From assembly GCA_024405735.1 (NCBI GenBank), contig JAKSOF010000001.1, positions 62,001 to 126,000 on the forward strand: DNA of 64,000 nucleotides, given 5' to 3'. Position numbers and translations under genes: made by a program. Source of the DNA: Victivallaceae bacterium (GTDB lineage Bacteria > Verrucomicrobiota > Lentisphaeria > Victivallales > Victivallaceae). Of this stretch, positions 8,338-15,565 are shown one piece after another (within the stretch, counting starts at the first letter, position 1; the number at the start of each line of letters is the position of its first letter). The notes under the pieces were generated by a model. That model saw only the letters and a list, made by a program, of their open reading frames with translations, had not been told where the DNA came from and did not search any database.

Positions 8338-9360
8338 ATGATGAAAAAAACAATATGGACAATGCTTGTGGCAGGAGGGATCGCGATGACGATCGGAGCA
8401 ACCGACACCGTGGAAACGAAACTGGCGGAGCATGAATCAAGTTTTCTTCCCGCCGGGAAAAAGTGGAAACTTGCGTGGCACGATGAATTCGACGGCAAAG
8501 AACTTGACCGCACCAAATGGGGTTTCCGGCTGAATTTCTGGGGGAAACGCTTCCCCGCTTACACCGATCAGGGGGTCGAACTGAAGGACGGTACGCTCCG
8601 GCTTCATATCGTCAAACTTCCCGACGGCAATTTCTGCTCGGCGCACTTGCAGACGGGAAGCCTTTCCTACGATATTCCCAAAGACACGCCGCCGACGAAA
8701 TTCTGGCCTTTCGGCAAAATGGAAAAACCGCGCTTCATGCACCGCTTCGGATATTACGAGATCCGTTGCCGGATGCCGAAAAACGACGGCTGGCATTGCG
8801 CATTCTGGCTTCAGGCGCCGGGAGTCGGTTCGCATCCCGATCCGCGCTTTTGCGGCGTCGAGGTGGATGTGATGGAAAATTACAGTTTGTACACGCAAAA
8901 CAAGATCGTCGGCGGTCCCATCTGGGGCGGTTACGGCCGCGACAACCGCCGCAGCGGTCACTTCCAGTGGGAACACCATGAAACGCCGGACAAATGGCAT
9001 TATTACGGTGTCGACTGGAAGCCGGACGGGTACGATTTCTATATCGACGGGAAACTCGTCGGCAGAACGACGCCGGATGAAAAACTTGTTTCCCCGGTAT
9101 TGGATAAAAACGGGAAACCGTGCGGAGGTACGCTTTACGGTCCTGTTTCGTGGGTGGATCAATTCATCCTTGTTTCGACGGAGTGCCACGATTACCGCAA
9201 GGCGATGAAACCGGAACCGGCGCTGGTCAACGCGAAACTGCCGGATTACTTTGAAGTGGATTTCGTGCGCGTCTACGATGACGAAAATCTGTCGTCGGAC
9301 GGGATCACGCCGCATTACCGCGAAAAGAGCGACAAAGACGGGAACTTCGATACGTTTTAG
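8338..9360 (+). CDS. Secreted glycoside hydrolase family 16
   Basis: A 340-residue protein beginning with a Sec-type signal peptide (MMKKTIW plus a hydrophobic core; cleavage probably near residues 20-22). The GH16 catalytic signature ExDxxE is present as EVDVME, giving E175 as nucleophile, D177, and E180 as acid/base. WHDEF (residues 47-51) and FGYYEIRCRMP (137-147) are typical strands of the jelly-roll. GH16 enzymes cleave beta-1,3 or beta-1,4 bonds in laminarin, agar, carrageenan, xyloglucan and related glycans; the extra residue in the motif marks the beta-bulge subgroup. It is the last gene of the operon and probably supplies its substrate. Two adjacent ATG codons (8338, 8341) are equivalent starts. 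Confidence 0.93.
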   Translation: MMKKTIWTMLVAGGIAMTIGATDTVETKLAEHESSFLPAGKKWKLAWHDEFDGKELDRTKWGFRLNFWGKRFPAYTDQGVELKDGTLRLHIVKLPDGNFCSAHLQTGSLSYDIPKDTPPTKFWPFGKMEKPRFMHRFGYYEIRCRMPKNDGWHCAFWLQAPGVGSHPDPRFCGVEVDVMENYSLYTQNKIVGGPIWGGYGRDNRRSGHFQWEHHETPDKWHYYGVDWKPDGYDFYIDGKLVGRTTPDEKLVSPVLDKNGKPCGGTLYGPVSWVDQFILVSTECHDYRKAMKPEPALVNAKLPDYFEVDFVRVYDDENLSSDGITPHYREKSDKDGNFDTF

Positions 9361-9370
9361 GAAAATCCCC

Positions 9371-9399
9371 TTGCAAAATCGCCGTTTCCGGCGTATATT
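9371..9399 (+). promoter_or_regulatory. tRNA-Arg promoter
   Basis: TTGCAA (9371-9376), 17-base spacer, TATATT (9394-9399), placed about 17 bases before the tRNA 5' end. A textbook placement for a stable-RNA promoter in this genome. Confidence 0.85.
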
Positions 9400-9415
9400 A
9401 AGCAACAACATTTGG

Positions 9416-9492
9416 GCACCCGTAGCTCAGCTGGATAGAGCGTCTGCCTCCGGAGTAGAAGGTCAACGGTTCGAATCCGTTCGGGTGTACCA
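9416..9492 (+). tRNA. tRNA-Arg (anticodon CCG)
   Basis: A 77-base cloverleaf. Acceptor GCACCCG pairs with CGGGTGT (first pair G-U), D arm GCTC/GAGC, anticodon stem TCTGC/GTAGA with loop CTCCGGA (anticodon CCG, reading CGG), T arm AACGG-TTCGAAT-CCGTT, discriminator A and an encoded CCA end at 9490-9492. Confidence 0.97.
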
Positions 9493-9506
9493 ATTTTTTG
9501 TTTTTT

Positions 9507-9535
9507 GAAGCGGAAAATCTCCGCTTCTTTTTTTT
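9507..9535 (+). terminator. Intrinsic terminator after tRNA-Arg
   Basis: Perfect stem GAAGCGGA / TCCGCTTC (9507-9514, 9520-9527) with a 5-base loop, followed by eight T. Confidence 0.93.
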
Positions 9536-9554
9536 GTCAGTTGCTTCGGCGGGC

Positions 9555-9583
9555 TTGCAAAAACGGTCAAGGCAATGTATATT
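9555..9583 (+). promoter_or_regulatory. Promoter of the sigma factor/kinase pair
   Basis: TTGCAA (9555-9560), 17-base spacer, TATATT (9578-9583). It has the same hexamers and spacing as the tRNA-Arg promoter, so the ECF sigma gene looks driven by the housekeeping sigma factor rather than only by itself. Confidence 0.8.
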
Positions 9584-9620
9584 TCAGCCGAAATGCAGAA
9601 AAACCGCAGGGGTTTGAATT

Positions 9621-10244
9621 ATGGCACTCCAATATCCGTCGACATCACGGACTTTATTAGATAAGATCGCTTCCGGGGACGAGATCACCTGGCAGGAGTT
9701 CTTTTTGCGTTACAATCCGGTCGTGCTTGCCGTCGCGCGCTACAAGGGGCTCTCGGATGAGGAAGCGCAGGATGTCGCCCAACAGGTGATGCTCACCTTT
9801 TTTCAGCAGAGCAAAACATTTCATTTCGATCCGGACATCGCCCGTTTCCGCACTTATTTCGGCAGGATCGTCGATGCGAAAATCGCCGATTGCTACCGGG
9901 AGAAATATCAGTTCAAAAAGGTGGATAAACCTGTCGAGGAGCAGATGGATGCAAGTTTTTCCGATCCGGGGCTTGATGCGATTTTTCTCGAAGAATTCCG
10001 CAAGTGCACCATGGAAGATGCTTACCATCTGCTGAAACAGCAGGTTTCCGCCGCCACCTGGCAGGCTTTTGAACTTTACGCCTTGCAGAATCGTCCGGTC
10101 GAAAAGGTCGCGGAATATCTCGGATGCTCCGTCAACCGGGTCTATCAGGCGAAAAAACGCTGTCTCGGCATTTTGCGCGGCATCATCGGCGAATGGAATC
10201 GCCGCGATCCGAAACTGAAACTGGAAATGCTCGGCGATGAATGA
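9621..10244 (+). CDS. RNA polymerase ECF-type sigma factor
   Basis: A 207-residue sigma-70 family protein. Region 2 lies around residues 25-95 (core-binding EEAQDVAQQVMLTFFQ, then RFRTYFGRIVDAKIADCYR) and region 4 around 130-185 with a helix-turn-helix (EKVAEYLGCSVNRVYQAKKRC). No anti-sigma gene is adjacent. Instead a membrane Ser/Thr kinase starts 8 bases before its stop codon, so the pair is translationally coupled. This is the layout expected of kinase-controlled ECF sigma factors common in PVC bacteria. It may direct RNA polymerase to promoters in the downstream gene array, although the one promoter I can read there is housekeeping-like. Confidence 0.9.
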   Translation: MALQYPSTSRTLLDKIASGDEITWQEFFLRYNPVVLAVARYKGLSDEEAQDVAQQVMLTFFQQSKTFHFDPDIARFRTYFGRIVDAKIADCYREKYQFKKVDKPVEEQMDASFSDPGLDAIFLEEFRKCTMEDAYHLLKQQVSAATWQAFELYALQNRPVEKVAEYLGCSVNRVYQAKKRCLGILRGIIGEWNRRDPKLKLEMLGDE

Positions 10245-12471
10245 TTTCCGTCCTGGGGACCGCCTTTGCCATTGTACATTGATCGACCGGTGCGGCGCCG
10301 GTTCCTACGGCGAGGTTTATCTTGCCGAAGACGAGATCGGCGCGCGCGTGGCAATCAAAATCGTCCCCAACGGCGGCCGTTATTCTGAACGCGAGATTGC
10401 GGGGTTGCGCCATTACCGCGACTGCAATCACCCCAATCTGTTGAAGATCCGCCATATCGAGATCACGCCGGAATATGTGATCTATACGATGGATGCCGCC
10501 GACGATCTGCATCGCGGACAAGGGAAATATCTGCCCGACACGCTTGCCAATCGGTTGCGGCTTCGCAAGCGGCTTGACGGCACGGAAATCGAAACGATGC
10601 TTGCAGGCATTTTGCCGGGCTTGGAAGAATTGCACGGCAAAAATCTGGTACATCGCGACATCAAGCCGGACAATATTTTGTACGTCAACGGCCGTCCGAC
10701 GCTTGCCGATGCGGGGTTGATCGTACCGGCGGGGCAGGGAAGTCTCGTCGGCACGCCGGGATTTTTGTCGCCGCGACTGCTTGCGGGAAAGGCGCGCGCC
10801 GAAACGCAGGACGATTTTTACGCGCTCGGCAAAGTGATCTATTGTGCGCTGACTGGAAATCCGGTCGAGGAATATCCCTCTTTGCCGCGGGATATGACGC
10901 TCAGCGGCAACGCCGACTGGGGAAAAATCTTCCGCACGATGTGCGAAGGCACGATCGCATCGGCGGCGGAATTCCGCGATTTTCTGCAAAGCGTCCGCTT
11001 GGGAACGGTATCCTTCCACCGGAAACGACGTATCGTCAAATGGCTCATTGCCGCCACGGCGGTGCTTTTGACGATGGCGGCAGTTGCTTTTTTTGTGTTT
11101 CGACGGGAAGAAACAGCGGCGGGAAGCATTCCCGTGTCAAAGTTACCTGGCAATGGTCCTGTCATTCGCCGGATCGACCGAACTCCTCCCGAAACGGAAA
11201 AGAAATGGAATGACGGCGCATTTTCCGTTTTGCAGGCGTTGCGCGAAGGGGGATTCTACGATACGGACAAATCCCGTCAGCTGGATCTTACCCGTCCGAT
11301 ATCGAAAGATGAATTTTTTAAACGGCTTTTAAGGTGCTCCGAAACGCCTCGTATGAGACTGTTGGTTTGCCTGCCGAGTCTTGCCGAGGAGAAAAAACCG
11401 TCGGCGCTTGAGCGTGAACTGGCGGAAATCTGCCGGGATTACCAAGCGGAAGCCCCATCGTTTGATGATGCGCGGCGGCAGAGCGCTCCCGATTTGCTTT
11501 TGTGGGGGAATCAACTTGCCATTCAGCGGATGAAACTTGCCGAAAACGAAGCGATGCAATGTCTCGCCTTGGACAGTATGATCCGTGAAAAAATCGACGA
11601 GATATTGGTCGCGGGCAAAATCAGCGAAAAGGAAAAGGAAGATTTAAAAACGTGGATCGCATTGCGAAACACATTGATCGATAAAAAGAGCGGGGGGAAA
11701 ACGATTCCCGCGAAGCGCGTCGCCCCTCCGGAATCACTGCAAAGAGTTCCGCTGCCCGCAGTGCCGGAAAAACCTGCCGAAAGTATTCAAAAACGGGGGG
11801 ATACGTTCCCCCGTCCCGTCGGAAAGAGGGAAGATATCCCCAAAAAAGATATTCCTCCCGTGTCGGATGTCTTGCATGATGCCGGATATTTTGATACGGA
11901 TAAAATGCGGGATCTGCTTTCGCTTCGCTCGTTGACCAACAAGAATTTCATTTCTCGCCTTTTGTTTGAGGAGGGAATTCCCAGGATGGTACACGGCTCG
12001 AAAAAGATTTTTCGGCACGGAAAAGTGCCGTCTTCCCTGGAAAGGGAAATTGCAGATGCGTGCCGTGATTACCGCGAAGGGGAAATGGGGATAAAAAGTT
12101 CCCGTCAGTATGATTGGGCTACGGAAGGAGGCAATCCTTTGGAAGTTCAGAGGAAAATGCTGTCCGAAGATACGGTGATGCAAGGGATCGCGCTGGATCT
12201 TCTGATCCGTGAAAAGATCGACGGGATACTGATTTCCGGCAAGATCAGTGAAAAGGAAAAGGAAGATTTAAAAACGTGGATCGCATTGCGAAACACCTTG
12301 ATCGATAAAAAAACGAAAAAAATTCAAATCCGGCGACAAAAAGTGAATCAGACGGCGAATAATGAAAACGGACTCCGGTTACGACCGGAGCGGTTGTTTT
12401 CAAACTTCGCCGATTTTTCCGTACGGACGGAAAAGGATTTGCTTTGCGCCGGAAACGATGTTATATTGTGA
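10237..12471 (+). CDS. Transmembrane Ser/Thr protein kinase with tandem extracytoplasmic repeats
   Basis: A 744-codon frame. Residues 1-260 form a Hanks-type kinase: glycine loop CGAGSYGEV (G20, G22, G25), K41 in AIKI, catalytic HRDIKPDN (D141, K143, N146), DAG in place of DFG (D158), and GTPGFLSP. One membrane helix (about 268-288) follows. The rest should lie outside the cytoplasm and contains two homologous repeats (about 329-484 and 542-692), each ending in near-identical GKISEKEKEDLKTW segments; they look like a sensor domain of unknown family. Coupled to the sigma gene. The last 40 or so codons overlie a terminator-like hairpin and a promoter, so the true C-terminus may be near residue 707. 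Confidence 0.9.
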   Translation: MNDFRPGDRLCHCTLIDRCGAGSYGEVYLAEDEIGARVAIKIVPNGGRYSEREIAGLRHYRDCNHPNLLKIRHIEITPEYVIYTMDAADDLHRGQGKYLPDTLANRLRLRKRLDGTEIETMLAGILPGLEELHGKNLVHRDIKPDNILYVNGRPTLADAGLIVPAGQGSLVGTPGFLSPRLLAGKARAETQDDFYALGKVIYCALTGNPVEEYPSLPRDMTLSGNADWGKIFRTMCEGTIASAAEFRDFLQSVRLGTVSFHRKRRIVKWLIAATAVLLTMAAVAFFVFRREETAAGSIPVSKLPGNGPVIRRIDRTPPETEKKWNDGAFSVLQALREGGFYDTDKSRQLDLTRPISKDEFFKRLLRCSETPRMRLLVCLPSLAEEKKPSALERELAEICRDYQAEAPSFDDARRQSAPDLLLWGNQLAIQRMKLAENEAMQCLALDSMIREKIDEILVAGKISEKEKEDLKTWIALRNTLIDKKSGGKTIPAKRVAPPESLQRVPLPAVPEKPAESIQKRGDTFPRPVGKREDIPKKDIPPVSDVLHDAGYFDTDKMRDLLSLRSLTNKNFISRLLFEEGIPRMVHGSKKIFRHGKVPSSLEREIADACRDYREGEMGIKSSRQYDWATEGGNPLEVQRKMLSEDTVMQGIALDLLIREKIDGILISGKISEKEKEDLKTWIALRNTLIDKKTKKIQIRRQKVNQTANNENGLRLRPERLFSNFADFSVRTEKDLLCAGNDVIL
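11581..11688 (+). repeat. Intragenic repeat A in the kinase gene
   Basis: 108-base segment matching 12205-12312, including 47 consecutive identical bases. It encodes the end of sensor repeat 1. Confidence 0.9.
12205..12312 (+). repeat. Intragenic repeat B in the kinase gene
   Basis: Second copy of the 108-base segment, exactly 624 bases (208 codons) downstream of the first, in the same frame. The long identical run suggests recent duplication or gene conversion. Confidence 0.9.
12373..12401 (+). terminator. Terminator-like hairpin inside the kinase 3' end
   Basis: CTCCGG (12373-12378) pairs with CCGGAG (12385-12390), followed by a GTTGTTTT stretch. Flanking AAAAC / GTTGTTTT can extend the stem. 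The T tract is interrupted, so efficiency is uncertain. Confidence 0.45.
12439..12467 (+). promoter_or_regulatory. Promoter of the AAA+ gene array
   Basis: TTGCTT (12439-12444), 17-base spacer, TATATT (12462-12467). It lies inside the last codons of the kinase frame and would start a leader RNA of about 240 bases before the next start codon. Confidence 0.75.
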
Positions 12472-12549
12472 AAGTATCTCAAAAGGAGGGCTTTTATCAC
12501 ATAAATATCTGATCCGACAAAATAAAATCGCTTTTTGACAAGCTTAGTT

Positions 12550-12689
12550 TTATCCGGGAAACGCCAAATTCACGATAAAGACCGCATTGCTTGCGAATAT
12601 GCTCTATATTGGAGCGTATTCCGTCCGCACGGTCTTTATGGTATTGGCGTACCACCGGATAAGTGCAACACGGAGTACGCTCTTTTTTT
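12550..12689 (+). promoter_or_regulatory. Leader RNA with two competing hairpins, candidate attenuator
   Basis: Structure 1 is a long hairpin at 12550-12662 made of four collinear helices: TTATCCGG/CCGGATAA, ACGCCAA/TTGGCGT, ATAAAGACCG/CGGTCTTTAT and GAATATGCTC/GAGCGTATTC (one G-U), about 35 pairs in all. Structure 2 pairs 12612-12623 with 12671-12682 (12 pairs, one G-U) directly before TTTTTTT (12683-12689), which is a terminator. Both use bases 12612-12621, so they exclude each other. This is the logic of a riboswitch or protein-controlled attenuator upstream of the gene at 12718. No known riboswitch core is recognised. Confidence 0.6.
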
Positions 12690-12717
12690 ACGCAAGCAAA
12701 TAACAAAAGGGATGAAG

Positions 12718-13161
12718 ATGGACGAAACAAAATTTCAGCTGGTTATGGAAGAATTGCTTGCCGAATATGAAAAATCCGGCAAGAGCATGGATGATTTCAT
12801 TCAGGAAAAATTGACTGCGGCGGGACGGAAAGACGCGGAGGAATACGCAAAAGAAATTTCCGCGACGCTCGAAACGATCGATCAGAAATTTACCGGGTTG
12901 CAAAAATACAAAGCCGAAGGCGGCAATCGTGAAGAATGGCTGCGCCGGGAAGTCGATCGCGCCGCCGCAGATTTTTCTCCCGACGAGGTGGGAAAAGTGT
13001 TGTCTTCGACGGTTAAAGTCATGCAGGGCGACGAAGCGGCTCTGCCGGATGAAAACGCTTCGTACAGCGCATTGGATGCGGCGTTTCTGATCCGCGATCT
13101 CGACGATGCATTGGTGAGCAACGTTTGTGCAAACTTGGGCGGAAAAGAGGAGGAAAAATAA
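12718..13161 (+). CDS. Hypothetical acidic helical protein
   Basis: 147 residues, no recognised family. I start at ATG 12718 (AAAAGGG seven bases upstream) rather than ATG 12712 or the longer frame, which would overlap the leader hairpins. The sequence is highly charged and predicted helical (MDETKFQLVMEELLAEYEK at the N-terminus; many Glu, Lys and Asp), without signal peptide or membrane segment. First gene after the predicted attenuator; the next gene begins 2 bases after its stop with a GAGGAGG site inside this gene's 3' end, so the two are co-translated and may interact. Confidence 0.75.
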   Translation: MDETKFQLVMEELLAEYEKSGKSMDDFIQEKLTAAGRKDAEEYAKEISATLETIDQKFTGLQKYKAEGGNREEWLRREVDRAAADFSPDEVGKVLSSTVKVMQGDEAALPDENASYSALDAAFLIRDLDDALVSNVCANLGGKEEEK

Positions 13162-13163
13162 TT

Positions 13164-13670
13164 ATGGCGGAATTGGCGGATAAAGCGATCAGCGAAGGGA
13201 TCAAAGGGGAGTCTTTTACGAATTTCCGGAAACTTACGGCATGCGGCATCGCATTGGTGGCGGGCGTGCCGGCGGCGGTGGCGGCAACGACTTCCGATAA
13301 AAGTGTTTTCCAAAAAAGCGTGGAGTACGCCGTCGGCAAAGGCGAAATGGCCGCCGACGAAGCCGTCGAGTCGTTGATCGATCGCGGAGCGTCGCACTTC
13401 GGCACGGTCATTCATCAGACGATCAGCCATGCGGTGACGGTCGGCTGTTGTGCGGTTGGGTCTTTTGTCGGTGGAATTTTCGGTCCGGCTGGCGCCGCCG
13501 CCGGAAAGGTGATCGGAACAAAAATCGCCGGGTTTTTAAACACAAATTTATCGCCTTATATCCACAAAGGCATCGAAAAAGTCAAAGGTTTCGCGAAAAA
13601 CGTTTATCAGAAGGGGAAATCACTTTTGAAAAGCGTGGGGCGGAAAATCGCAAACTTTTTTGGATTTTAA
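13164..13670 (+). CDS. Small glycine-zipper membrane-active protein
   Basis: 168 residues, no named family recognised. A hydrophobic segment at about 25-41 and a glycine-zipper-like segment at about 93-121 (GSFVGGIFGPAGAAAGKVIG) suggest membrane insertion or oligomerisation. The C-terminal 40 residues are strongly basic and amphipathic (KVKGFAKNVYQKGKSLLK). Glycine-zipper segments occur in pore formers, envelope-stress proteins and colicin-like toxins, so a membrane-perturbing or envelope-anchoring role is possible. ATG 13164 is chosen over an upstream in-frame start for its GAGGAGG site. Lies between two acidic proteins of the array. Confidence 0.72.
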   Translation: MAELADKAISEGIKGESFTNFRKLTACGIALVAGVPAAVAATTSDKSVFQKSVEYAVGKGEMAADEAVESLIDRGASHFGTVIHQTISHAVTVGCCAVGSFVGGIFGPAGAAAGKVIGTKIAGFLNTNLSPYIHKGIEKVKGFAKNVYQKGKSLLKSVGRKIANFFGF

Positions 13671-13688
13671 ACGGGAGAGAAGCATAAA

Positions 13689-13978
13689 ATGGCACGGATC
13701 TTTTTTGCACTGAGTGGAAAGCAGATCAAATCTTTAGATGATTTGAAAGCGAATTTCAACGCAAAGCAAGTTCTCGGTTTTTACAAGGTGAAGCGTTTGC
13801 AGGCATGGCTGGAGGAGCAAGGGTTGACCGAGATCCTCGAGAACATCAATTCTTTTGAGGAAGGTCTCAACGATGAAACCTTGCTTTCCATGCTGATGGC
13901 GGTCTTTGAACTCGACGATGCCAAAATCGCCGAAGTCGAGGAGCAGTTCAAAGAACAAGAGACGGCGGAAAAAGCCAT
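13689..13978 (+). repeat. Duplicated 5' module, copy 1
   Basis: The first 290 bases of this gene are nearly identical to 14871-15160, offset 1182 bases, including a run of more than 80 identical bases (from about 13738). Confidence 0.93.
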
Positions 13979-14825
13979 CGAAACGGAAAAATCGATACAG
14001 ACGGTCGTCGAGGAGGAAAAACCCGTTGCCGTTGCATCTCCCGCATTGGAAACGTTTCGCGATGAATTGAATATTGAATGGAGCGTTTATGTGCTTCCCC
14101 CCGCAGGGAAAGACGAGGATTTTTCCGCAGAGCAGATCGGATGGAATGAAAAAAAGACAAAAAAACAACTGGAAAAACATTTGGATTACCGTCGTTTCTT
14201 TTCTTTTGACGGATATTTTTGGTGTATCGCTTCTTCCTGCGGTAAATTTTCCTGCGGGGGAATGGAAGCGGACGCATGGACGATTCTGTGGAGCGATGAT
14301 GCCGTCCATTGGAAACGGTTGCCGCCGACGCAAATATATAAGCATTATTGGGAAGAAGGTATTTATCATTATCAAGTACCTTGCTGCTGTTATCAAAATG
14401 ATGTTTATGGCGCGCTTGAAACCGGTTACTGCGGATTGGTGTTTTATACATTGAACGGTGAAAAAACGGCAAATGTCGGACCGTTCACAAGTCGGCAGGG
14501 ACGGGATTTCTGCACCCTTTGGGGGAAAAATAATGTGCGTTTATTTACGCCCGGCGATAAAAATGCAGTCTGTTTTTCAAAAGACGGAAGTCCTTGGCAG
14601 GTGATCCAGTTGCCGAATGGTAAAGCTGCCAATGGCGATGTTTTGATTTGCGACGATTTTTATTTTGCATACGGTAATTGTTGGTATTATTCGCGTGATC
14701 TCGTAAATTGGAAAAAATACGAGATGAAAAAGAAACTTGCCGACAACGCCGTCTGTATTCGAGATACGATCATTATGACCGATGAAAATAGTTATTCTTA
14801 CTATGTCGGAAAAATTCGGTCGTAA
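13689..14825 (+). CDS. Repeat-domain protein with conserved N-terminal module and Asp-box-like C-terminus
   Basis: 378 residues. Residues 1-97 form a small helical module (GKQIKSLDDLKANFN, then FYKVKRLQAWLEEQG) that is nearly identical to the N-terminus of the gene at 14871. It recalls a widespread short bacterial domain of the form SL-x-DL-x-x-NF, whose role I cannot name. An acidic coiled linker (about 80-125) follows. The C-terminal domain carries three spaced S-x-D-x-x-x-W motifs (WSDDAVHW 201-208, FSKDGSPW 296-303, YSRDLVNW 334-341), like the Asp-box turns of beta-propellers, plus many Cys. No signal peptide. GGGAGAG precedes the start. Confidence 0.78.
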   Translation: MARIFFALSGKQIKSLDDLKANFNAKQVLGFYKVKRLQAWLEEQGLTEILENINSFEEGLNDETLLSMLMAVFELDDAKIAEVEEQFKEQETAEKAIETEKSIQTVVEEEKPVAVASPALETFRDELNIEWSVYVLPPAGKDEDFSAEQIGWNEKKTKKQLEKHLDYRRFFSFDGYFWCIASSCGKFSCGGMEADAWTILWSDDAVHWKRLPPTQIYKHYWEEGIYHYQVPCCCYQNDVYGALETGYCGLVFYTLNGEKTANVGPFTSRQGRDFCTLWGKNNVRLFTPGDKNAVCFSKDGSPWQVIQLPNGKAANGDVLICDDFYFAYGNCWYYSRDLVNWKKYEMKKKLADNAVCIRDTIIMTDENSYSYYVGKIRS

Positions 14826-14870
14826 GGTGATTTCGTCCGCCAACGATTTCAAAAAAAGGAAAAAAAGAAA

Positions 14871-15160
14871 ATGGCACGGATTTTTTTAGCGCTGAATGGA
14901 AAACAGATCAAATCATTGGATGATTTGAAAGCGAATTTCAACGCAAAGCAAGTTCTCGGTTTTTACAAGGTGAAGCGTTTGCAGGCATGGCTGGAGGAGC
15001 AAGGCTTGACCGAGATCCTCGAAAACATCCATTCTTTTGAGGAAGGTCTTGACGATGAAACCTTGTTATCCATGCTGATGGCGGTCTTTGAACTCGACGA
15101 CGCCAAAATTGCCGAAGTCGAGGAGCAGATCAAAGAACAAGAGGCGGCGGAAAAAGCCGC
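14871..15160 (+). repeat. Duplicated 5' module, copy 2
   Basis: Second copy of the 290-base module found at 13689-13978. Most differences are at third codon positions or near the ends. Confidence 0.93.
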
Positions 15161-15350
15161 CGCGGAAGAAAAAGAAAAACAAATACAGACGACCGCCGTT
15201 CTGGAAGAATCTTCGTCGGTTGACGAAAACGCTTCTTCCTCGCATGGACAGCATTCGGACTTTAATGAAAAAAACGATGAAGACGACAGCATTGACGAGT
15301 TCTCACCTGTGAAGCGTATAGCTGAGACCATTGTTTCGTTGTTAAAATGA
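14871..15350 (+). CDS. Paralogue sharing the N-terminal module, short variable tail
   Basis: 159 residues. Residues 1-97 repeat the N-terminal module of the product of 13689-14825 almost exactly; the tail is unrelated, acidic and Ser-rich (ESSSVDENASSSHGQ), predicted disordered, ending in a short hydrophobic helix (AETIVSLLK). AAGGAAAAAAAG precedes the start. It looks like a truncated or alternative-tail paralogue made by local duplication: a constant adaptor with exchangeable C-termini. The 215 bases after it hold possible remnants of further coding sequence. Confidence 0.75.
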   Translation: MARIFLALNGKQIKSLDDLKANFNAKQVLGFYKVKRLQAWLEEQGLTEILENIHSFEEGLDDETLLSMLMAVFELDDAKIAEVEEQIKEQEAAEKAAAEEKEKQIQTTAVLEESSSVDENASSSHGQHSDFNEKNDEDDSIDEFSPVKRIAETIVSLLK

Positions 15351-15565
15351 AGATGCGGATATGCTGAATAAGAGGTTCGGATGGAAGATCAAAGTAAAAA
15401 AGATGAGTAAGATCAATAACCGTTTGATGTCCGACATTGAACAAGGTCAGTGAAATGAATGCTGCATGTCAGGAAATGCAGGAATCGCAACAACGTGCCG
15501 ACTCAATTCTTGAACAAGTTATGCGCAATATAAAAAATAGGAAATTTGAATAACGGGACAAACTT
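15351..15565 (+). other. Gap with two tiny ORFs, possible gene remnant
   Basis: Two back-to-back frames fill most of this gap: 15362-15453 (MLNKRFGWKIKVKKMSK..., 30 codons) and 15455-15553 (MNAACQEMQESQQRADS..., 32 codons). Neither has a convincing ribosome binding site. The second looks like an amphipathic helix. They may be a frameshifted tail of a third module-containing gene, or leader peptides of the AAA+ gene. Weak evidence. Confidence 0.3.

Noticed and set aside
12478-12495. AAAGGAGGG in the array leader as a ribosome binding site
   Set aside because: No ATG, GTG or TTG stands at a usable distance and no ORF follows.
12587-12610. Second promoter at TATATT 12605-12610 in the leader
   Set aside because: The nearest TTGCTT is only 12 bases away and the TATATT forms the loop of the hairpin; no acceptable -35 at 16-18 bases.
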